Shown: positions 52,252 through 62,794 of the stretch, one piece after another
Layout of the letters: each line of letters opens with the position of its first letter
Position numbering within the stretch: the stretch's first letter is position 1
NCBI GenBank assembly: GCA_003194525.1
Contig: NBIV01000027.1
Span: 248,001 to 312,000 of the forward strand
From: Gracilariopsis chorda
Lineage: Eukaryota; Rhodophyta; Florideophyceae; Gracilariales; Gracilariaceae
DNA length: 64,000 bases
Reading direction: 5' to 3'
Program-made: the position numbers and the translations under genes
Notes under the pieces: generated by a model
Told to the model about the DNA's origin: nothing
Databases searched by the model: none
What the model saw: only the letters and a program-made list of their open reading frames with translations

Positions 52252-53952
52252 ATGCACCTTCTCTTTGTCTCAGCTGTTCCCCTCCCTTTCAAGGCGCCCC
52301 AGAAACGCCGGAGAAGCCCCATCTGTGCTACTGCCGCCTCACCGCCGGCTACCACCAGTATCAAGCAAGAAGTCACACGCCGTAGAAACCTCGCAATTAT
52401 CTCTCATCCAGATGCCGGCAAGTCCACACTCACCGAAAAGCTCCTTCTATACGGGGGAGCCATCCAGCAGGCCGGCGCCGTTCGCAGCCGCCGCGCACAG
52501 AGAGGAGTCGTGTCGGACAGCATGGCCATGGAACAAGAACGAGGCATATCAATAACATCCGCTGTAATGACCTTTGAATACGAAGGAAAGCGCATTAACA
52601 TAACCGACTGCCCGGGTCACGCAGACTTCTCTGAGGATACCTACAGAACGCTCGCCGCTGTCGACAACGCCATCATGCTCGTCGACGCCGCAAAGGGTCT
52701 CGAACCGCAGACCAGGAAGCTCTTTGAGATCTGTCGTATGCGCTCACTACCCACTTTTACCTTTGTCAACAAAATGGACCGCCCTGCTATGAACCCGTTT
52801 GAGATTGCAGATCAAATTGAGCGCGAGTTCGACCTGCTCACCTACCCGGTCGTCTGGCCGATTGGCGATGGTGATCAGTTTCGCGGCTTATTCGAGCGAT
52901 CATCCCGCCTGGTCCATCTATTCGAGAGAGGGCAGCGTGGGAAAAAGGCAGTGTCAAGTACACTTCCTCTAGATGATCCCTCGCTCAAACAGGTAATTGG
53001 CGACGCGCTACATGCTCAATTGCTTGAAGATGTGGAAATCTTGGATACAATGGGCAATCAGTGGCATTATGAATCAGTACTTCAAGGTGACCTCAGCCCC
53101 ATGTTCTTTGGCTCTGCCATGTCTAACTTTGGTGTTGAACTGTTTCTGCGCTCTTTTCTCGAGATGGGTCGCTGCCCGCCTGCGAAGGACAGCTCCGTCG
53201 GACTTGTCGCTCCAGATGGCGAGAGTTTTACAGGACAGGTGTTCAAGCTGCAGGCTAATATGGACGCCAGACACCGTGATAGATTGGCTTTTGTGCGCAT
53301 CTTTAGCGGCGTGTTTGAAAAGGGAATGAAGGTTAACAATTCGAGACACGGACGAAGTGTGGCGCTTACAAGGCCGCAGGGTCTGTTTGCGGCCGAACGT
53401 TACACCGTGGATACCGCTTTTGCTGGCGATGTTATAGGCCTTAACAATCCGGGCGTGTTTGCGATCGGGGACACCGTGTACACTGGCAGTAAACTTGCGT
53501 TCCCTGGCATTCCGAGCTTTAGCCCTGAGTTGTTTGCCTACCTCAAAAACCCCAACCCGTCAGCTTACAAAAACTTTCGCAAAGGTCTTAATCAGTTGTT
53601 GGAAGAAGGTGCTGTGCAGCTGCTGCGAGCGAGGGAGGATGAAGGCAATGAGGACCCCATACTGGCGGCAGTTGGACAACTGCAGTTTGAGGTTGTGCAG
53701 AGACGGCTTAAGGATGAGTACAATGTGGAAAGTGGGTTGGAACCGTTGCCGTATTCGTTAGCCAGGTGGGTTGTTGGACCTAGTGACCCTTGGAAGGCCG
53801 TTGACGAGTGCGGAAGGTTGTTTGGTGTGTTTTGTGCAAAAGATCGTTGGGAACGGCCTGTTTTGTTGTTCAAGAATGAGTGGGGACTGAACAACGTTCT
53901 TGCTGACCATGATATAGAATTAAAACCCTGGGCTTTTGCACCGGAGGAATAA
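52252..53952 (+). CDS. prfC: bacterial-type peptide chain release factor 3 (RF3), probably plastid-targeted
   Basis: A 566-residue GTPase that recycles class I release factors on 70S ribosomes. A leader of about 40 residues, basic and Ser/Ala/Pro-rich ([20 protein letters not shown]), resembles a plastid transit peptide. G1 SHPDAGKST is at 51-59, switch [14 protein letters not shown]3 DCPGHADF near 119, G4 NKMD near 173. RF3-specific segments follow: [15 protein letters not shown], and the C-terminal domain with [20 protein letters not shown] domain IV is absent, as in RF3. The start could also be the upstream ATGs at 52183 or 52114. The origin is presumably the plastid endosymbiont (inference). 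Confidence 0.92.
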   Translation: MHLLFVSAVPLPFKAPQKRRRSPICATAASPPATTSIKQEVTRRRNLAIISHPDAGKSTLTEKLLLYGGAIQQAGAVRSRRAQRGVVSDSMAMEQERGISITSAVMTFEYEGKRINITDCPGHADFSEDTYRTLAAVDNAIMLVDAAKGLEPQTRKLFEICRMRSLPTFTFVNKMDRPAMNPFEIADQIEREFDLLTYPVVWPIGDGDQFRGLFERSSRLVHLFERGQRGKKAVSSTLPLDDPSLKQVIGDALHAQLLEDVEILDTMGNQWHYESVLQGDLSPMFFGSAMSNFGVELFLRSFLEMGRCPPAKDSSVGLVAPDGESFTGQVFKLQANMDARHRDRLAFVRIFSGVFEKGMKVNNSRHGRSVALTRPQGLFAAERYTVDTAFAGDVIGLNNPGVFAIGDTVYTGSKLAFPGIPSFSPELFAYLKNPNPSAYKNFRKGLNQLLEEGAVQLLRAREDEGNEDPILAAVGQLQFEVVQRRLKDEYNVESGLEPLPYSLARWVVGPSDPWKAVDECGRLFGVFCAKDRWERPVLLFKNEWGLNNVLADHDIELKPWAFAPEE

Positions 53953-56210
53953 ACAGAGCTGGATATAACCTGATGTGATGTGCTTCTCTAGCACGCGATC
54001 CTTCTTCATTGTGGACTCCCATATTTCAAATCACAGTATTACGGGTTTGAACCAGGGGTGGAACGCCATCCACTGGATTGCAATCGATTGCAATCTGATA
54101 GGCTCCTACATAGCAACCCTCCCCTCAGATTACTTAAGATTGCAATCGTGGGGCTGTGCATCAAAACTTCGTGCATGTTGCTTCTATCAACTTGATAGCA
54201 TTAACCGAATGCATAGCATGAATGCGCAAAAGTGCAACGCTCTAAAACAAGGGCTCTATTAGTCTGACCGGTACACAGTCTACTTCGACAGTGACAATGG
54301 TATTTTTCTTCAAAGATCTCACCCTGACATGCTCACAATTTGTGAGCACGTCGTAGTGAGATTTTTCAAGTGTGAGTCACGATACCTGTAGATACTATGT
54401 ACAGGTATTGTGACTCACACTTGAAAAATCTCACTACATGTACTACATACAACGTACAACACCAAAGCGCTAACAATCTCGTGACAAAGTCCCAGTTTTG
54501 TTGTAACTGTTCTGAACAATGAATAAATTTCAATCCACACCCAGTCCCAAGCAGGGGGTATACGTCCTGGGTAAGTTCAAACGCACAGAAGTTAAACCGG
54601 TCGAAACGAAGACATCTGAAACTGTTGTCAAAGCACATCTCGTATTATAGTGTCCCAAAAACCTGTACCAAGAATCTGCTCGTGAAATGTCTTTCAGGAG
54701 GCGAATGCTTGTAGAACGCGTGGAGCTATACATGAAATTGTCATGCAGACGGCAAGGACACCATTCAAAACGGTACTTATACCGTTTCTACACCCATTGT
54801 TGTGAGAAACGTATTCATGTTTCATACAAAACCGCATACGTGCAACTTGCACATGACGCTACGGAAGCGGACATAGAAGTAGAACGTGTTCATTGCACGC
54901 TAGTGTATCCGAAGAGTCGCACAGTAACCTTGCAAATGTCCTTCAACTATCGGAGCCAGATGAGGCTCCCGACAGACTTGTGCCAATCTCCATTGCTTGT
55001 ATCCGGAACAACTCGGTTTTCGGCGCAAGCTTTGCATGCCTCGTCACACGTCACGTGGCCTTCGTAGTGGCTTCCAGCTTTCTACCCTTCGGTACATCAA
55101 GGAATGGACAGTATCAAAATTGTCCCTTGTCCGAAGTTTCGGGGTCGTTCAAGATGCAACCCCAACGAAGAGACAGCTGCCGAGGCCCTGTCTTAATAAA
55201 CACATTCACGCGTGAACGTACGCGTCGCGAGGGGCTTATATTTGGTCCTTTGAAGTAAAAGCAACTGTAAGTTAATAGTTCTTGAGCCCTGTTCCGCGAG
55301 CAGTGCTGCGGACCGGAACATTGGTCCTCGTTTTCCATTATGCACACATTGCAGACGCACAGATGAATGCAGGTTTGATCCGCGCTCCTAAGCTCCCAGC
55401 AACGTTTCCACTCGTCAGAATAAATTTGAAAACCCCTCAATCGACTCCAATCTGAGTGCATGACTATGTGCAGTTGGGCGCGATGTTACTTGTGCGTGGT
55501 ATTGATGTGGAGGAATGGGTGCAGGTAGTGGTGATTGTGCTTGTAGTTGCGTACTTGTGTTCCAAACTTGTTCTACATTCTCCGGTTTTTGCAAGTAGGC
55601 ATTAGTATGCTGCTACAATAGTGGCTCTCTGTCTCCGATGGTGTTCCGAGAACGATGCATGTTCTTCGCATGTTTCTGTCATGAACAGATACCGAAAATG
55701 ACAGTTGGGATGCTCGAACTGTATTTATTACGCAGATTATCAATTCTTGAGCAAAAGATTACTGTGCAGTAATAATATTATTTTGTCGTTTTTGAAAGCA
55801 CCCATTGACAAACTTAGTCCGAAGGTGAGCGATAACAAACTAGCTCTATCATAGGTATGCGCTCTTAAAGAAACCCAAAGCACTGTGCTGCCTTCTTCGG
55901 ACTTCCATTCTGGTTTTGCGAAGTTCATCCATTGTCGTACTTTGTACTCTTGCTTCGAGGATTTCAGTCGCTGTTGTCCACGAGTGCTGAAGTTCAGCCG
56001 CTGTCGTGCCCACGAGTCCTGCAGCGCTTCGCTTGTTTTCGTTTGTTCAGTTCTCCGGCTGCTTCCCGAGCGGAATGATATATCACTCTTGCTCTCACAT
56101 CTTTGGCACGTGAGGCTCTTTTTTTTGCTCTGAAATCTGTTTCCGACACAACTCGGAGGCCCAGTTTCCGTCGACAGCACGACAGCTCGTTATATTTTGG
56201 CTTTCCCACT
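53953..56210. other. gene-poor region with long foldback
   Basis: Holds the 37-bp foldback at 54354-54436 with a neighbouring 9-bp palindrome. Open frames such as 54687-55067 and 54893-55258 lack recognisable domains. The CTR9 frame is open from 56103 but its first ATG is at 56211. Confidence 0.45.
54330..54437. repeat. 37-bp near-perfect foldback with adjacent 9-bp palindrome
   Basis: Arms 54354-54390 and 54400-54436 (starting TAGTGAGATTTTTCAAGTGT) pair over 37 positions with a single G/A difference that would still be a G-U pair in RNA; the loop is 9 nt. Immediately before it, TGCTCACAA at 54330-54338 and TTGTGAGCA at 54340-54348 form a second small dyad. Similar in design to the hairpin at 4804-4872 but unrelated in sequence. 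Confidence 0.85.
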
Positions 56211-59200
56211 ATGAACGAAAGCGTTGATGAAACCGCTTTACATCCGCCTTCGAAACACGTGCCTTCTAACTCTCCTGCAACCTCAGCTCCTATATACATT
56301 CGATGTCGTGGCGCAGAAGAGTATGTTGCGATTACTTCCGAAGCGCTTCCGACAAATCCGTACGACGTAATTCAACTGTTAAAAGTCGAAACAGCTTCCA
56401 GATCCACATGGCATGCCGTCGCCTCAGCCTACTTTCGATCATGCGACTGGAGTTCCGGTATAACGGTCTTAGAGCAGGCGGCCACTGATGACGTCGACAA
56501 TATGCTTTCTGGCGAAGATACCATAACGAGACTTGATATTCTTGCCGCTCTCGGAGGCGCCTATGTCATGCAAGCAGAAAAGAGCTTTTCTCCAGAACAG
56601 CGCCGCGAACTCCTTCGGAAAGCCGGGGACGTATTTGCACGCGCGGAGAATTTCGATATGGACTATCCAGCCGTCTGGACTGCTCGTGGCTGGGCTGAGC
56701 TACACGGGGGGAAGATTGGGACAACAACCTGGTTCGATCATGCTATGGCCAACGGCTTGGTTCTCGGTGCCATTGGGCTTGCTGCCTTGGTCTTGAACAA
56801 GCCAGCAAAGGACAAAGATCCCGTATCTCTTCTAACCTCTGCTTTGCGGAGTAATCTCTGCCCTCCGGGTGTCTGGACTGGTCTCGCATACGCTTTGTAC
56901 AGGGACAATGCGCTAAAGCATGCCCGTGAAGTAGCGAAGCGTGCTATTGCTGCTGTTCGGGATAGCCCAGAGGAAGAACGTCTGGAAGCATTGTACGTTC
57001 TTGCTCTAGTAGAAATTGCCGATCGCGCACCGTCTTGTCCCGAAGTTCTGGCGTACATCCTTTCTGAGGCTTTTCAGATCGGTGGTGATGGCGATCCTCG
57101 TTTCCTCTGCATCGCGGCCCACTTCCACTTTTCGGGCGGTTACTTTGAGAAAGGAGAAGTATTTGCGAGGAGAGCAGTGAAGCTTGCGGATGGTTTACCG
57201 GGACACAGTGTGGGGCATTTGTTTGGTGGTTTCAAGAGCGCCGTAAAGGCGGAGGCTTTGTTTCAACATGGCAGAATACTGCATCACATGCATCGTATTC
57301 CGGACGCCATACACGCATTTGAACAAGCAAAAAAGCTGGAAGGACGAGTAAACCCTGGGGTGTTTCTTCGACTTGGTATGTTGAAGCTGTCTTCGGAATC
57401 AAAAGAAGATGAAGCTGTTGCTCAGGACTGCTTAGAACGTGTCCTTAAAATTGATGACCGGTGCGCCATAGCGAAACGATCACTAGGTGTAATGCTCGGA
57501 CGAAGAATATTGGTCCGCCTGCAAAGAGGAAAAGCACGTGGTGGTGAAATATATGAAAGGGCAGTCACCCTCCTTCGCAAAGGAATTGCGACAGATGGTG
57601 GTGAACAGGACGTTTCAGCTCTATTAGTTTTAGCAGGTTTGGTGGAAGAGTATCATCCGCAAGAAGCAGTTGAGTCGTATCGGAAAGCGATTGAGACGCT
57701 GGGGAAAGATGACGTTGATCCTGAAATATGGAACAATCTGTCGTCCCTTCTTGCTCGTCTGGGGCGCTTTGAAGAAGCTTTGGAAGTCTCCAAGAACATT
57801 GACGATAGCACTGCGTCCGAGAACCGCACAATTGCTTACAACCGGGCCAGACTTAAAGAGTTATCCGGGGATACAGAAGGGGCTGTAGAGATTTACAAGA
57901 GCATTTCCAAGGATGATCCACACTCCAAGGAAGCACTTGTAAGACTAGCCGTGATATCAATATCCAAATCGGAAGGTTTCGAAGAAGCAGAACAACAGCT
58001 TTTAGAAGCTATGAATGACCGATATACAAGGCCCACGGCTATAGCCCACTTGAGTAACTTGTACCTCAAACAAGGAGAAAAGGACCACACGAAGTACAAA
58101 AAGGCCCAGGATCTATTGGAGAAACATCGCAGTGAATGTGACTATCTCGCACTTTCCTTTGCCGGATTCATGCATCGCTTTCTGAATGATCTTGTTCCAG
58201 AAAGGAGGAGCCGCTTTCTCACAAATTACATTGGCGCGCCACTCGTCAGTTTGCTGAAGCGTAACATCCGGAACGCTTCCGCAGCAAACGGCGCGGGTGT
58301 GTACTTTGCAGAAAACAAGATGTTCAATGAAGCAAGAGATGCGTTTCAGGTAGCAGCATCTAGCCTCAGCCCGGAGCAAGCAGCGCGAGTGAATCTGGCG
58401 CACACACATGTGATGCTGGGAAATCATGAGATCCGTGAATCTATTCGGCAAAACGGGAGACCCAGTGCGCGTGCTGTTACAAATGCTAGAACTCTCTACG
58501 AGCAAGCTAATAAGCTCTATTGTGATGCATTGGAGAATATAAGCGATTCAAATTCACCTAGAGAACTTCGGAACCGATGTGAACTCTTGTTATACTCTTC
58601 ATGGGCTTTATTTGAAGCTAGACAGTTCAGAGCAAGTGCGGACAAGCTGCAGCAATTGGCAGATCTTCAGCCCTCGAGTGCTGTAGTGCGATTTAATCTT
58701 GGATACGCTCTCCTTGAAGCCGCTGCTGAGAGAGCAACTGTTTATTCTACGAGACTCGGAGAACTGGAGCGTGCGAAAACCGAATTTGAGCAGAGCAGGG
58801 CCGCTCTGCAAAAAGCCGTAATGTTTGCATCCCCGCACCGCGAACCTCTTACCCAAACTCGTCTATCAGTTTCTAGCACACAGACTCTCGAAAGGTACGT
58901 GAGGCAACAAGCAAAGAAACATGACGTGAATGTACGGAATGCAAGAATTCGTGCGGAAGATAGAGAACGTGAATTTAAAGAGAAGGCCGCCCTTGTGGAA
59001 CAAATGAAAAAGAAGGAAGAGGAAAGGAAGAGAGAAGAAGAGGCCAAGCAACGTCAAAAGCAAGAGGAACTGGTTAAGGCGTTCAATGAATCAATCGCCA
59101 AACAGAAGAGAATAATGCAAGAGGAGGAGGAACAGCGTCGACGAGAAAAGGAAGAAGAAGAAGCGGATCAAGTAAGTGGAGAAGAAAATGGTGAATCAAA

Positions 59201-59498
59201 GCCAAAGACGAAGAGAAGAAGACGTCGAAAGGAGAAGGATAGAGAAGAAACCAAGGAGGATACAAAACGAAGAGGTTCTGGAAAGAGGAAGGCGAAGACC
59301 TTAACAAAGGCCACACGGAGCAATGATTCTAGTAGTGAATATTCCGACATTGATGTGGAGAGACAGGGTAACAACAGTGCGCCCGACAGTGATCGTGGAG
59401 ACGGAAGCAATAACGACCAGAAAGCAGAGAAGGCCAGGCCAACAAAGAGGAGAAAGGTTGCTTCGTCTGATGAAGAAGATGATATCACTGACAATTAG
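56211..59498 (+). CDS. CTR9: Paf1 complex subunit CTR9 (TPR protein)
   Basis: A 1095-residue TPR protein, the scaffold of the Paf1 complex on elongating RNA polymerase II. The N-terminus IYIRCRGAEEYVAITSEALP and AYFRSCDWSSGITVLEQA is typical. Repeated TPR helices run from about residue 50 to 900 (for example YPAVWTARGWAELHGGK, AIHAFEQAKKLEGRVNPGVF, DPEIWNNLSSLLARLGRFEE). The C-terminus is a charged coiled-coil (KKKEEERKREEEAK, EEEEQRRREKEEEE) followed by an acidic Ser-rich tail with basic clusters (KRRRRRKEKD, PTKRRKVASSDEED), as in CTR9 orthologs. Single exon. The start at 56211 is the first ATG of a frame open to 56103. Confidence 0.93.
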   Translation: MNESVDETALHPPSKHVPSNSPATSAPIYIRCRGAEEYVAITSEALPTNPYDVIQLLKVETASRSTWHAVASAYFRSCDWSSGITVLEQAATDDVDNMLSGEDTITRLDILAALGGAYVMQAEKSFSPEQRRELLRKAGDVFARAENFDMDYPAVWTARGWAELHGGKIGTTTWFDHAMANGLVLGAIGLAALVLNKPAKDKDPVSLLTSALRSNLCPPGVWTGLAYALYRDNALKHAREVAKRAIAAVRDSPEEERLEALYVLALVEIADRAPSCPEVLAYILSEAFQIGGDGDPRFLCIAAHFHFSGGYFEKGEVFARRAVKLADGLPGHSVGHLFGGFKSAVKAEALFQHGRILHHMHRIPDAIHAFEQAKKLEGRVNPGVFLRLGMLKLSSESKEDEAVAQDCLERVLKIDDRCAIAKRSLGVMLGRRILVRLQRGKARGGEIYERAVTLLRKGIATDGGEQDVSALLVLAGLVEEYHPQEAVESYRKAIETLGKDDVDPEIWNNLSSLLARLGRFEEALEVSKNIDDSTASENRTIAYNRARLKELSGDTEGAVEIYKSISKDDPHSKEALVRLAVISISKSEGFEEAEQQLLEAMNDRYTRPTAIAHLSNLYLKQGEKDHTKYKKAQDLLEKHRSECDYLALSFAGFMHRFLNDLVPERRSRFLTNYIGAPLVSLLKRNIRNASAANGAGVYFAENKMFNEARDAFQVAASSLSPEQAARVNLAHTHVMLGNHEIRESIRQNGRPSARAVTNARTLYEQANKLYCDALENISDSNSPRELRNRCELLLYSSWALFEARQFRASADKLQQLADLQPSSAVVRFNLGYALLEAAAERATVYSTRLGELERAKTEFEQSRAALQKAVMFASPHREPLTQTRLSVSSTQTLERYVRQQAKKHDVNVRNARIRAEDREREFKEKAALVEQMKKKEEERKREEEAKQRQKQEELVKAFNESIAKQKRIMQEEEEQRRREKEEEEADQVSGEENGESKPKTKRRRRRKEKDREETKEDTKRRGSGKRKAKTLTKATRSNDSSSEYSDIDVERQGNNSAPDSDRGDGSNNDQKAEKARPTKRRKVASSDEEDDITDN

Positions 59499-59920
59499 AA
59501 GTTTACCAATGGTCCATTGAACATTTCCTCTGTTCACTGTGACGAATTATGTGTACGTATTCGAGGCTCGTACCCATGCTCCAAAAGCTTACTACAATGG
59601 ACTCCGAAGCTTCGGCAACATATTTGAAAAACAATGACTACGCTCTTTCATTACAAGTTACAAGTCGCATTGCACGTTCCCTGTTAGTCTATTAAAGGTC
59701 TGGTCTTATGCTGCCGCTGCCTCTTAAAAGAGAAAGTCAGACCTTATTGTGATTGGCAATCGCGCAGACTTCATGCTTGTTTCTCGAAATACTAGGTTGC
59801 TTTGAATCTGAAGTTTGGGCGCAAAGGATATGTCCGGTAACGAAGATCAAGCGGGGCTCCGCTAACTAATGCGAAAGGATGATATGTAGTAATCTTCTCA
59901 ATGCTTTACGAAACTGGTCG
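59499..59920. other. intergenic region between convergent genes
   Basis: 422 nt between the CTR9 stop and the end of the aminotransferase-like ORF. Nothing recognised. Confidence 0.5.
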
Positions 59921-60850
59921 TCAAGTGTTCCTTTGGTTGTGTTCATTTTCCGGAAAGTAAGAATCTACAAAATCACTGTCAGACAGAAGATGTTGAACAG
60001 TCCACTGAGACTGCCTGCTGCAAGACCCGAAGTATGCCATGCTCGAAGACATAATCTCGAAAAGCTCCTCGTTACGTGTTATCAGAGTACTTAGTGATAT
60101 GCCTGGTATGCCGAAAAACTCCGAAGCGGACCATATCATATGGAAATCATCCGCCGGTGTTGTTGCTTCCCACGATGACCTAATGCTGTCAACGCCTTTG
60201 GAAACACCGAGCGCTGTTATATCAGCAAGGATATGCAATCCCCTCGACCGAGCCCACGCAATGATATCGTTAGTGGTTTTCGAACTACCAGTGGTAAATA
60301 GAGCTACTGAGGTAATGAAAAGCATCTTTATATGAGAATGCTCTCCTCCGGCTTCTTGCCATGCTGCTTCGAGGCTTTCAGTCGTGAGCCCACTTTGGGT
60401 GTTAATAGATGGGACAAAAACTGTTTTAACTCCAGCTCTATACATGAACATGAAAGATGATTCTTCTCTGCGTTCACATGTTACTATAGCGGTATCCCCT
60501 TCTTCGCATAAGCTTAGGGCCAGAACGTTGACAAGGGTTGTGGTTCCATCGAGAACTACTATTTCATCTGCTGCAATGCAGCTTCCAAGAATCCGAGTCG
60601 ACAAGAATTCTGACAAGAGCTCACGAGTCCGATTAGACCCATGCATGATGTCGTATGTGAGTTCACCGATAGGCAAAGGCGGATGCCTTCGTACATGTTC
60701 AAGGACCAGCGGCAATGACTCCCCATTTTCAACAGGTTGTGTCTTAGAAACGGTTGGATATATTCCGCCACGTGACCTACGAGCTTCATATCGTTCCGCA
60801 GTTTGAGCCCAGTTGGAGTTTAACACATCCCCACGAGTGGAGAGAGACAT
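59921..60850 (-). CDS. truncated aminotransferase-like (ACC synthase-like) protein lacking the PLP lysine
   Basis: A 309-residue ORF matching the large domain of class I/II aminotransferases of the ACC-synthase type: ELLSEFLSTRILG, ADEIVVLDGTTTLVNVLALS, EEGDTAIVTCERREE, RAGVKTVFVPSI, and HILADITALGV with Asp210 in the pyridine-nitrogen position. At the cofactor-binding site the usual S-x-S-K-D/E-x-G is SASEFFGIPG, so Glu244 stands where the Schiff-base Lys should be. The expected NPxNP segment reads SVALFTTG. The protein stops soon after, some 100-150 residues short of the family. It is either a decaying paralog or a non-enzymatic relative. ATG at 60850. Confidence 0.65.
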   Translation of the reverse strand: MSLSTRGDVLNSNWAQTAERYEARRSRGGIYPTVSKTQPVENGESLPLVLEHVRRHPPLPIGELTYDIMHGSNRTRELLSEFLSTRILGSCIAADEIVVLDGTTTLVNVLALSLCEEGDTAIVTCERREESSFMFMYRAGVKTVFVPSINTQSGLTTESLEAAWQEAGGEHSHIKMLFITSVALFTTGSSKTTNDIIAWARSRGLHILADITALGVSKGVDSIRSSWEATTPADDFHMIWSASEFFGIPGISLSTLITRNEELFEIMSSSMAYFGSCSRQSQWTVQHLLSDSDFVDSYFPENEHNQRNT

Positions 60851-61200
60851 CCCAGGGTCTTGATGAGAAGCACAAGAATTGTGAGTTCTGTTCTTGTCTA
60901 ACCTCGAAGACGAGGTTTGGTAAGAGCAGAGGGAAAACTTTATACCTTTGAATACGACACTACGAGGCCATCTACAATCTGCTCAGTCCTAAAGTATGTG
61001 GCGGTTATCCGTCTTCGAGTCCGTCTGCAAGAATGGAATACCTGGGATGTCGTGATGCTGGCTTGGGTGGACCTATCAATTCCACCAAGTTACTGTATTT
61101 TCATGATGTCCACAGCCTTGACAGAGAGAGATTGAAGTCTTGAACGTACAATCTGGCCCACTTTCCCGTGGAATGTCTGCTTTTCCTCACCAGCCAAAAA

Positions 61201-61288
61201 AGTTGTCTCCCTCTCTCCTCATGAGTTGAAGGAAGCGAAATGGAGAAGCGACTGGGTCTCTCTCTCAAGAAGCCAGCAACTTCTTGAT
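61201..61288 (-). repeat. dispersed repeat, copy C
   Basis: Core GCGAAATGGAGAAGCGACTG followed by GGTCTCT matches copy A at about 24 of 27 positions. Minus strand reads EVAGFLRERPSRFSISL. Confidence 0.6.
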
Positions 61289-61334
61289 CATCAAGAGATT
61301 CCGCCTTAGCGCAACTCCCCTCGGACGGCAGCCC

Positions 61335-61435
61335 GCCTTCACGTGGTGTGTCTGACTCCGCGCCGCAAGTAGTCGGTCGGAGCGAAATGGGCTCGCGCGC
61401 GGGTCTCCCACGGAGATCAAGGACTTCGAGGTTGC
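61335..61435 (-). repeat. dispersed repeat, copy B
   Basis: Blocks CTTCACGTGGTG, AGCGAAATGGGC and GGTCTCCCACGGAGATCAA occur in the same order and spacing range as copy A. The hairpin GGTCTC...GAGATC is kept with a G-U. Minus strand reads EVLDLRGRPAREPISL. Confidence 0.6.
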
Positions 61436-62260
61436 AACTCCTCTCGAAGAGTGCAGCTAACCTTGCCACACAGAGGGCTGGGCGTTGACGATATCGTTAG
61501 GAAGTGGCGTGAAAAGCTGTTGGCATAACTTGAAGGAGAAATGCTCTTCGGTGAAGTGTAACCCGAATGAAGAGGAGCAGCTTGGATGAGCGTCTGAAGA
61601 TCATCGTGATCTCGCAGAGGGTGTTTAGGAAGAGATTGCATCTCTAGACCATGTTTGTGCACGTGCCGAAAACGGAATGCCCTGCTGTGCCACTGCTGCC
61701 GGTATCGATGGCAACCAAAGATGGAGGTGCGAGCTTCACCCGAGCTTAGCAATGGGTGCAGGAGAGCAGTAATGTCTGGCCATTTCGCAGCTGCATTTGG
61801 AGGTCGTGGAATTGGGAATAGGGTAGCAGTAGCCTTCAGTGGGATGCGTTCCGAAACCTGACGTCAATGGATGACGACTGTGTTCTAACATCACGTTGTC
61901 GATCATACCGCTGACAAAACGTTTCCATGGAATGTCTACCACGTTTTGCCTTCCTATTGCGAACTCTCTACTGAGTGCTCATGCTTGGCTCTAGTAGGTG
62001 GGCAAGGGTAATAACGCGCAAAGAACATAGGACTGTTAGTAACCCTCACTCCAGCATGGAAAGCTGGCTTGATACTCCGAATTGGGTTGGCATTCTGAAG
62101 CGTTTGCTTTGTCAGAACGGGATCAGCGGTGTGCCACATACTATAAAATGCTGGCTTGCCCTTCCGGTTATGCTGATCAAGCTCCCAATCCAATACACCT
62201 TCGTCTTTCAGCGTCACAACTTGTATCACTTGGTATCCTTGAACACATTCGCACTTCATC

Positions 62261-62794
62261 ATGGTCGCTGGTCTCCCTCACAAGAGAGTCGAACCGTGCG
62301 TTGCTTTCACCACCGCTCGCCTCTCTCTGGTATTCTGCTTCGTTACATTATCTATTGTATCAGCTACATGGATACGTCCGCAATCAAATCGCTCTAGCAG
62401 GTCGGTCGAAACGCCCAAGCTAATCGTTGTACCATCTGGCCGTTTGGGTATCCGGCAGCGAATTGCGGAGCAGCAGCTTCACAACAATGCCGACATCTGC
62501 CTGGGGCAGTATAGGCATGGGTTTTCTATCCGTTGTGACGGAGACGGTCGTAAGGCCACGTTCTATGTGAACGGTAAAGTGGTGCAGAAGCAGTTCAGGG
62601 CACCGTTCCACATTGCTGGCCACAGAGGACGAAACATAATCGCTCCATGGGTTTCATATCCTAGTCGCGGAGTTATCACTTGCGTTCTAGACAATGGAAC
62701 AAAGGTTTCGGTAAGGTTTAAGATGCGATGCATGCGAAGGTGGAAACGAAAGGCGCTGCACCCGAACACATGTAGCAATGGGGATTCATGCTAA
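62261..62794 (+). CDS. unknown small secreted protein
   Basis: A 177-residue protein with an N-terminal signal peptide or anchor (ARLSLVFCFVTLSIVSATW, about residues 19-37) and a mature part with balanced composition: RHGFSIRCDGDGRKATFYVN, APFHIAGHRGRNIIAPWV, GVITCVLDNGTKVSVRFKMR. The alternating hydrophobic pattern suggests a small beta-rich domain; four to five cysteines and one sequon (NGT). The C-terminus is basic. No family was recognised. The ATG at 62261 is the first with the signal peptide; no overlapping gene competes. Confidence 0.55.
   Translation: MVAGLPHKRVEPCVAFTTARLSLVFCFVTLSIVSATWIRPQSNRSSRSVETPKLIVVPSGRLGIRQRIAEQQLHNNADICLGQYRHGFSIRCDGDGRKATFYVNGKVVQKQFRAPFHIAGHRGRNIIAPWVSYPSRGVITCVLDNGTKVSVRFKMRCMRRWKRKALHPNTCSNGDSC

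Larger units (their letters stand above)
60851..62260. other. gene-poor region with dispersed repeat copies
   Basis: Contains repeat copies C (61201-61288) and B (61335-61435). The minus-strand frame 61101-61469 spans both copies and is explained by them. No gene was recognised. Confidence 0.45.

Noticed and set aside
54687-55258. Overlapping plus-strand frames downstream of the foldback
   Set aside because: No domain or family pattern; looks like non-coding sequence.
56103-56210. Upstream extension of CTR9
   Set aside because: Starts with TTG; the first ATG at 56211 gives a normal CTR9 N-terminus.
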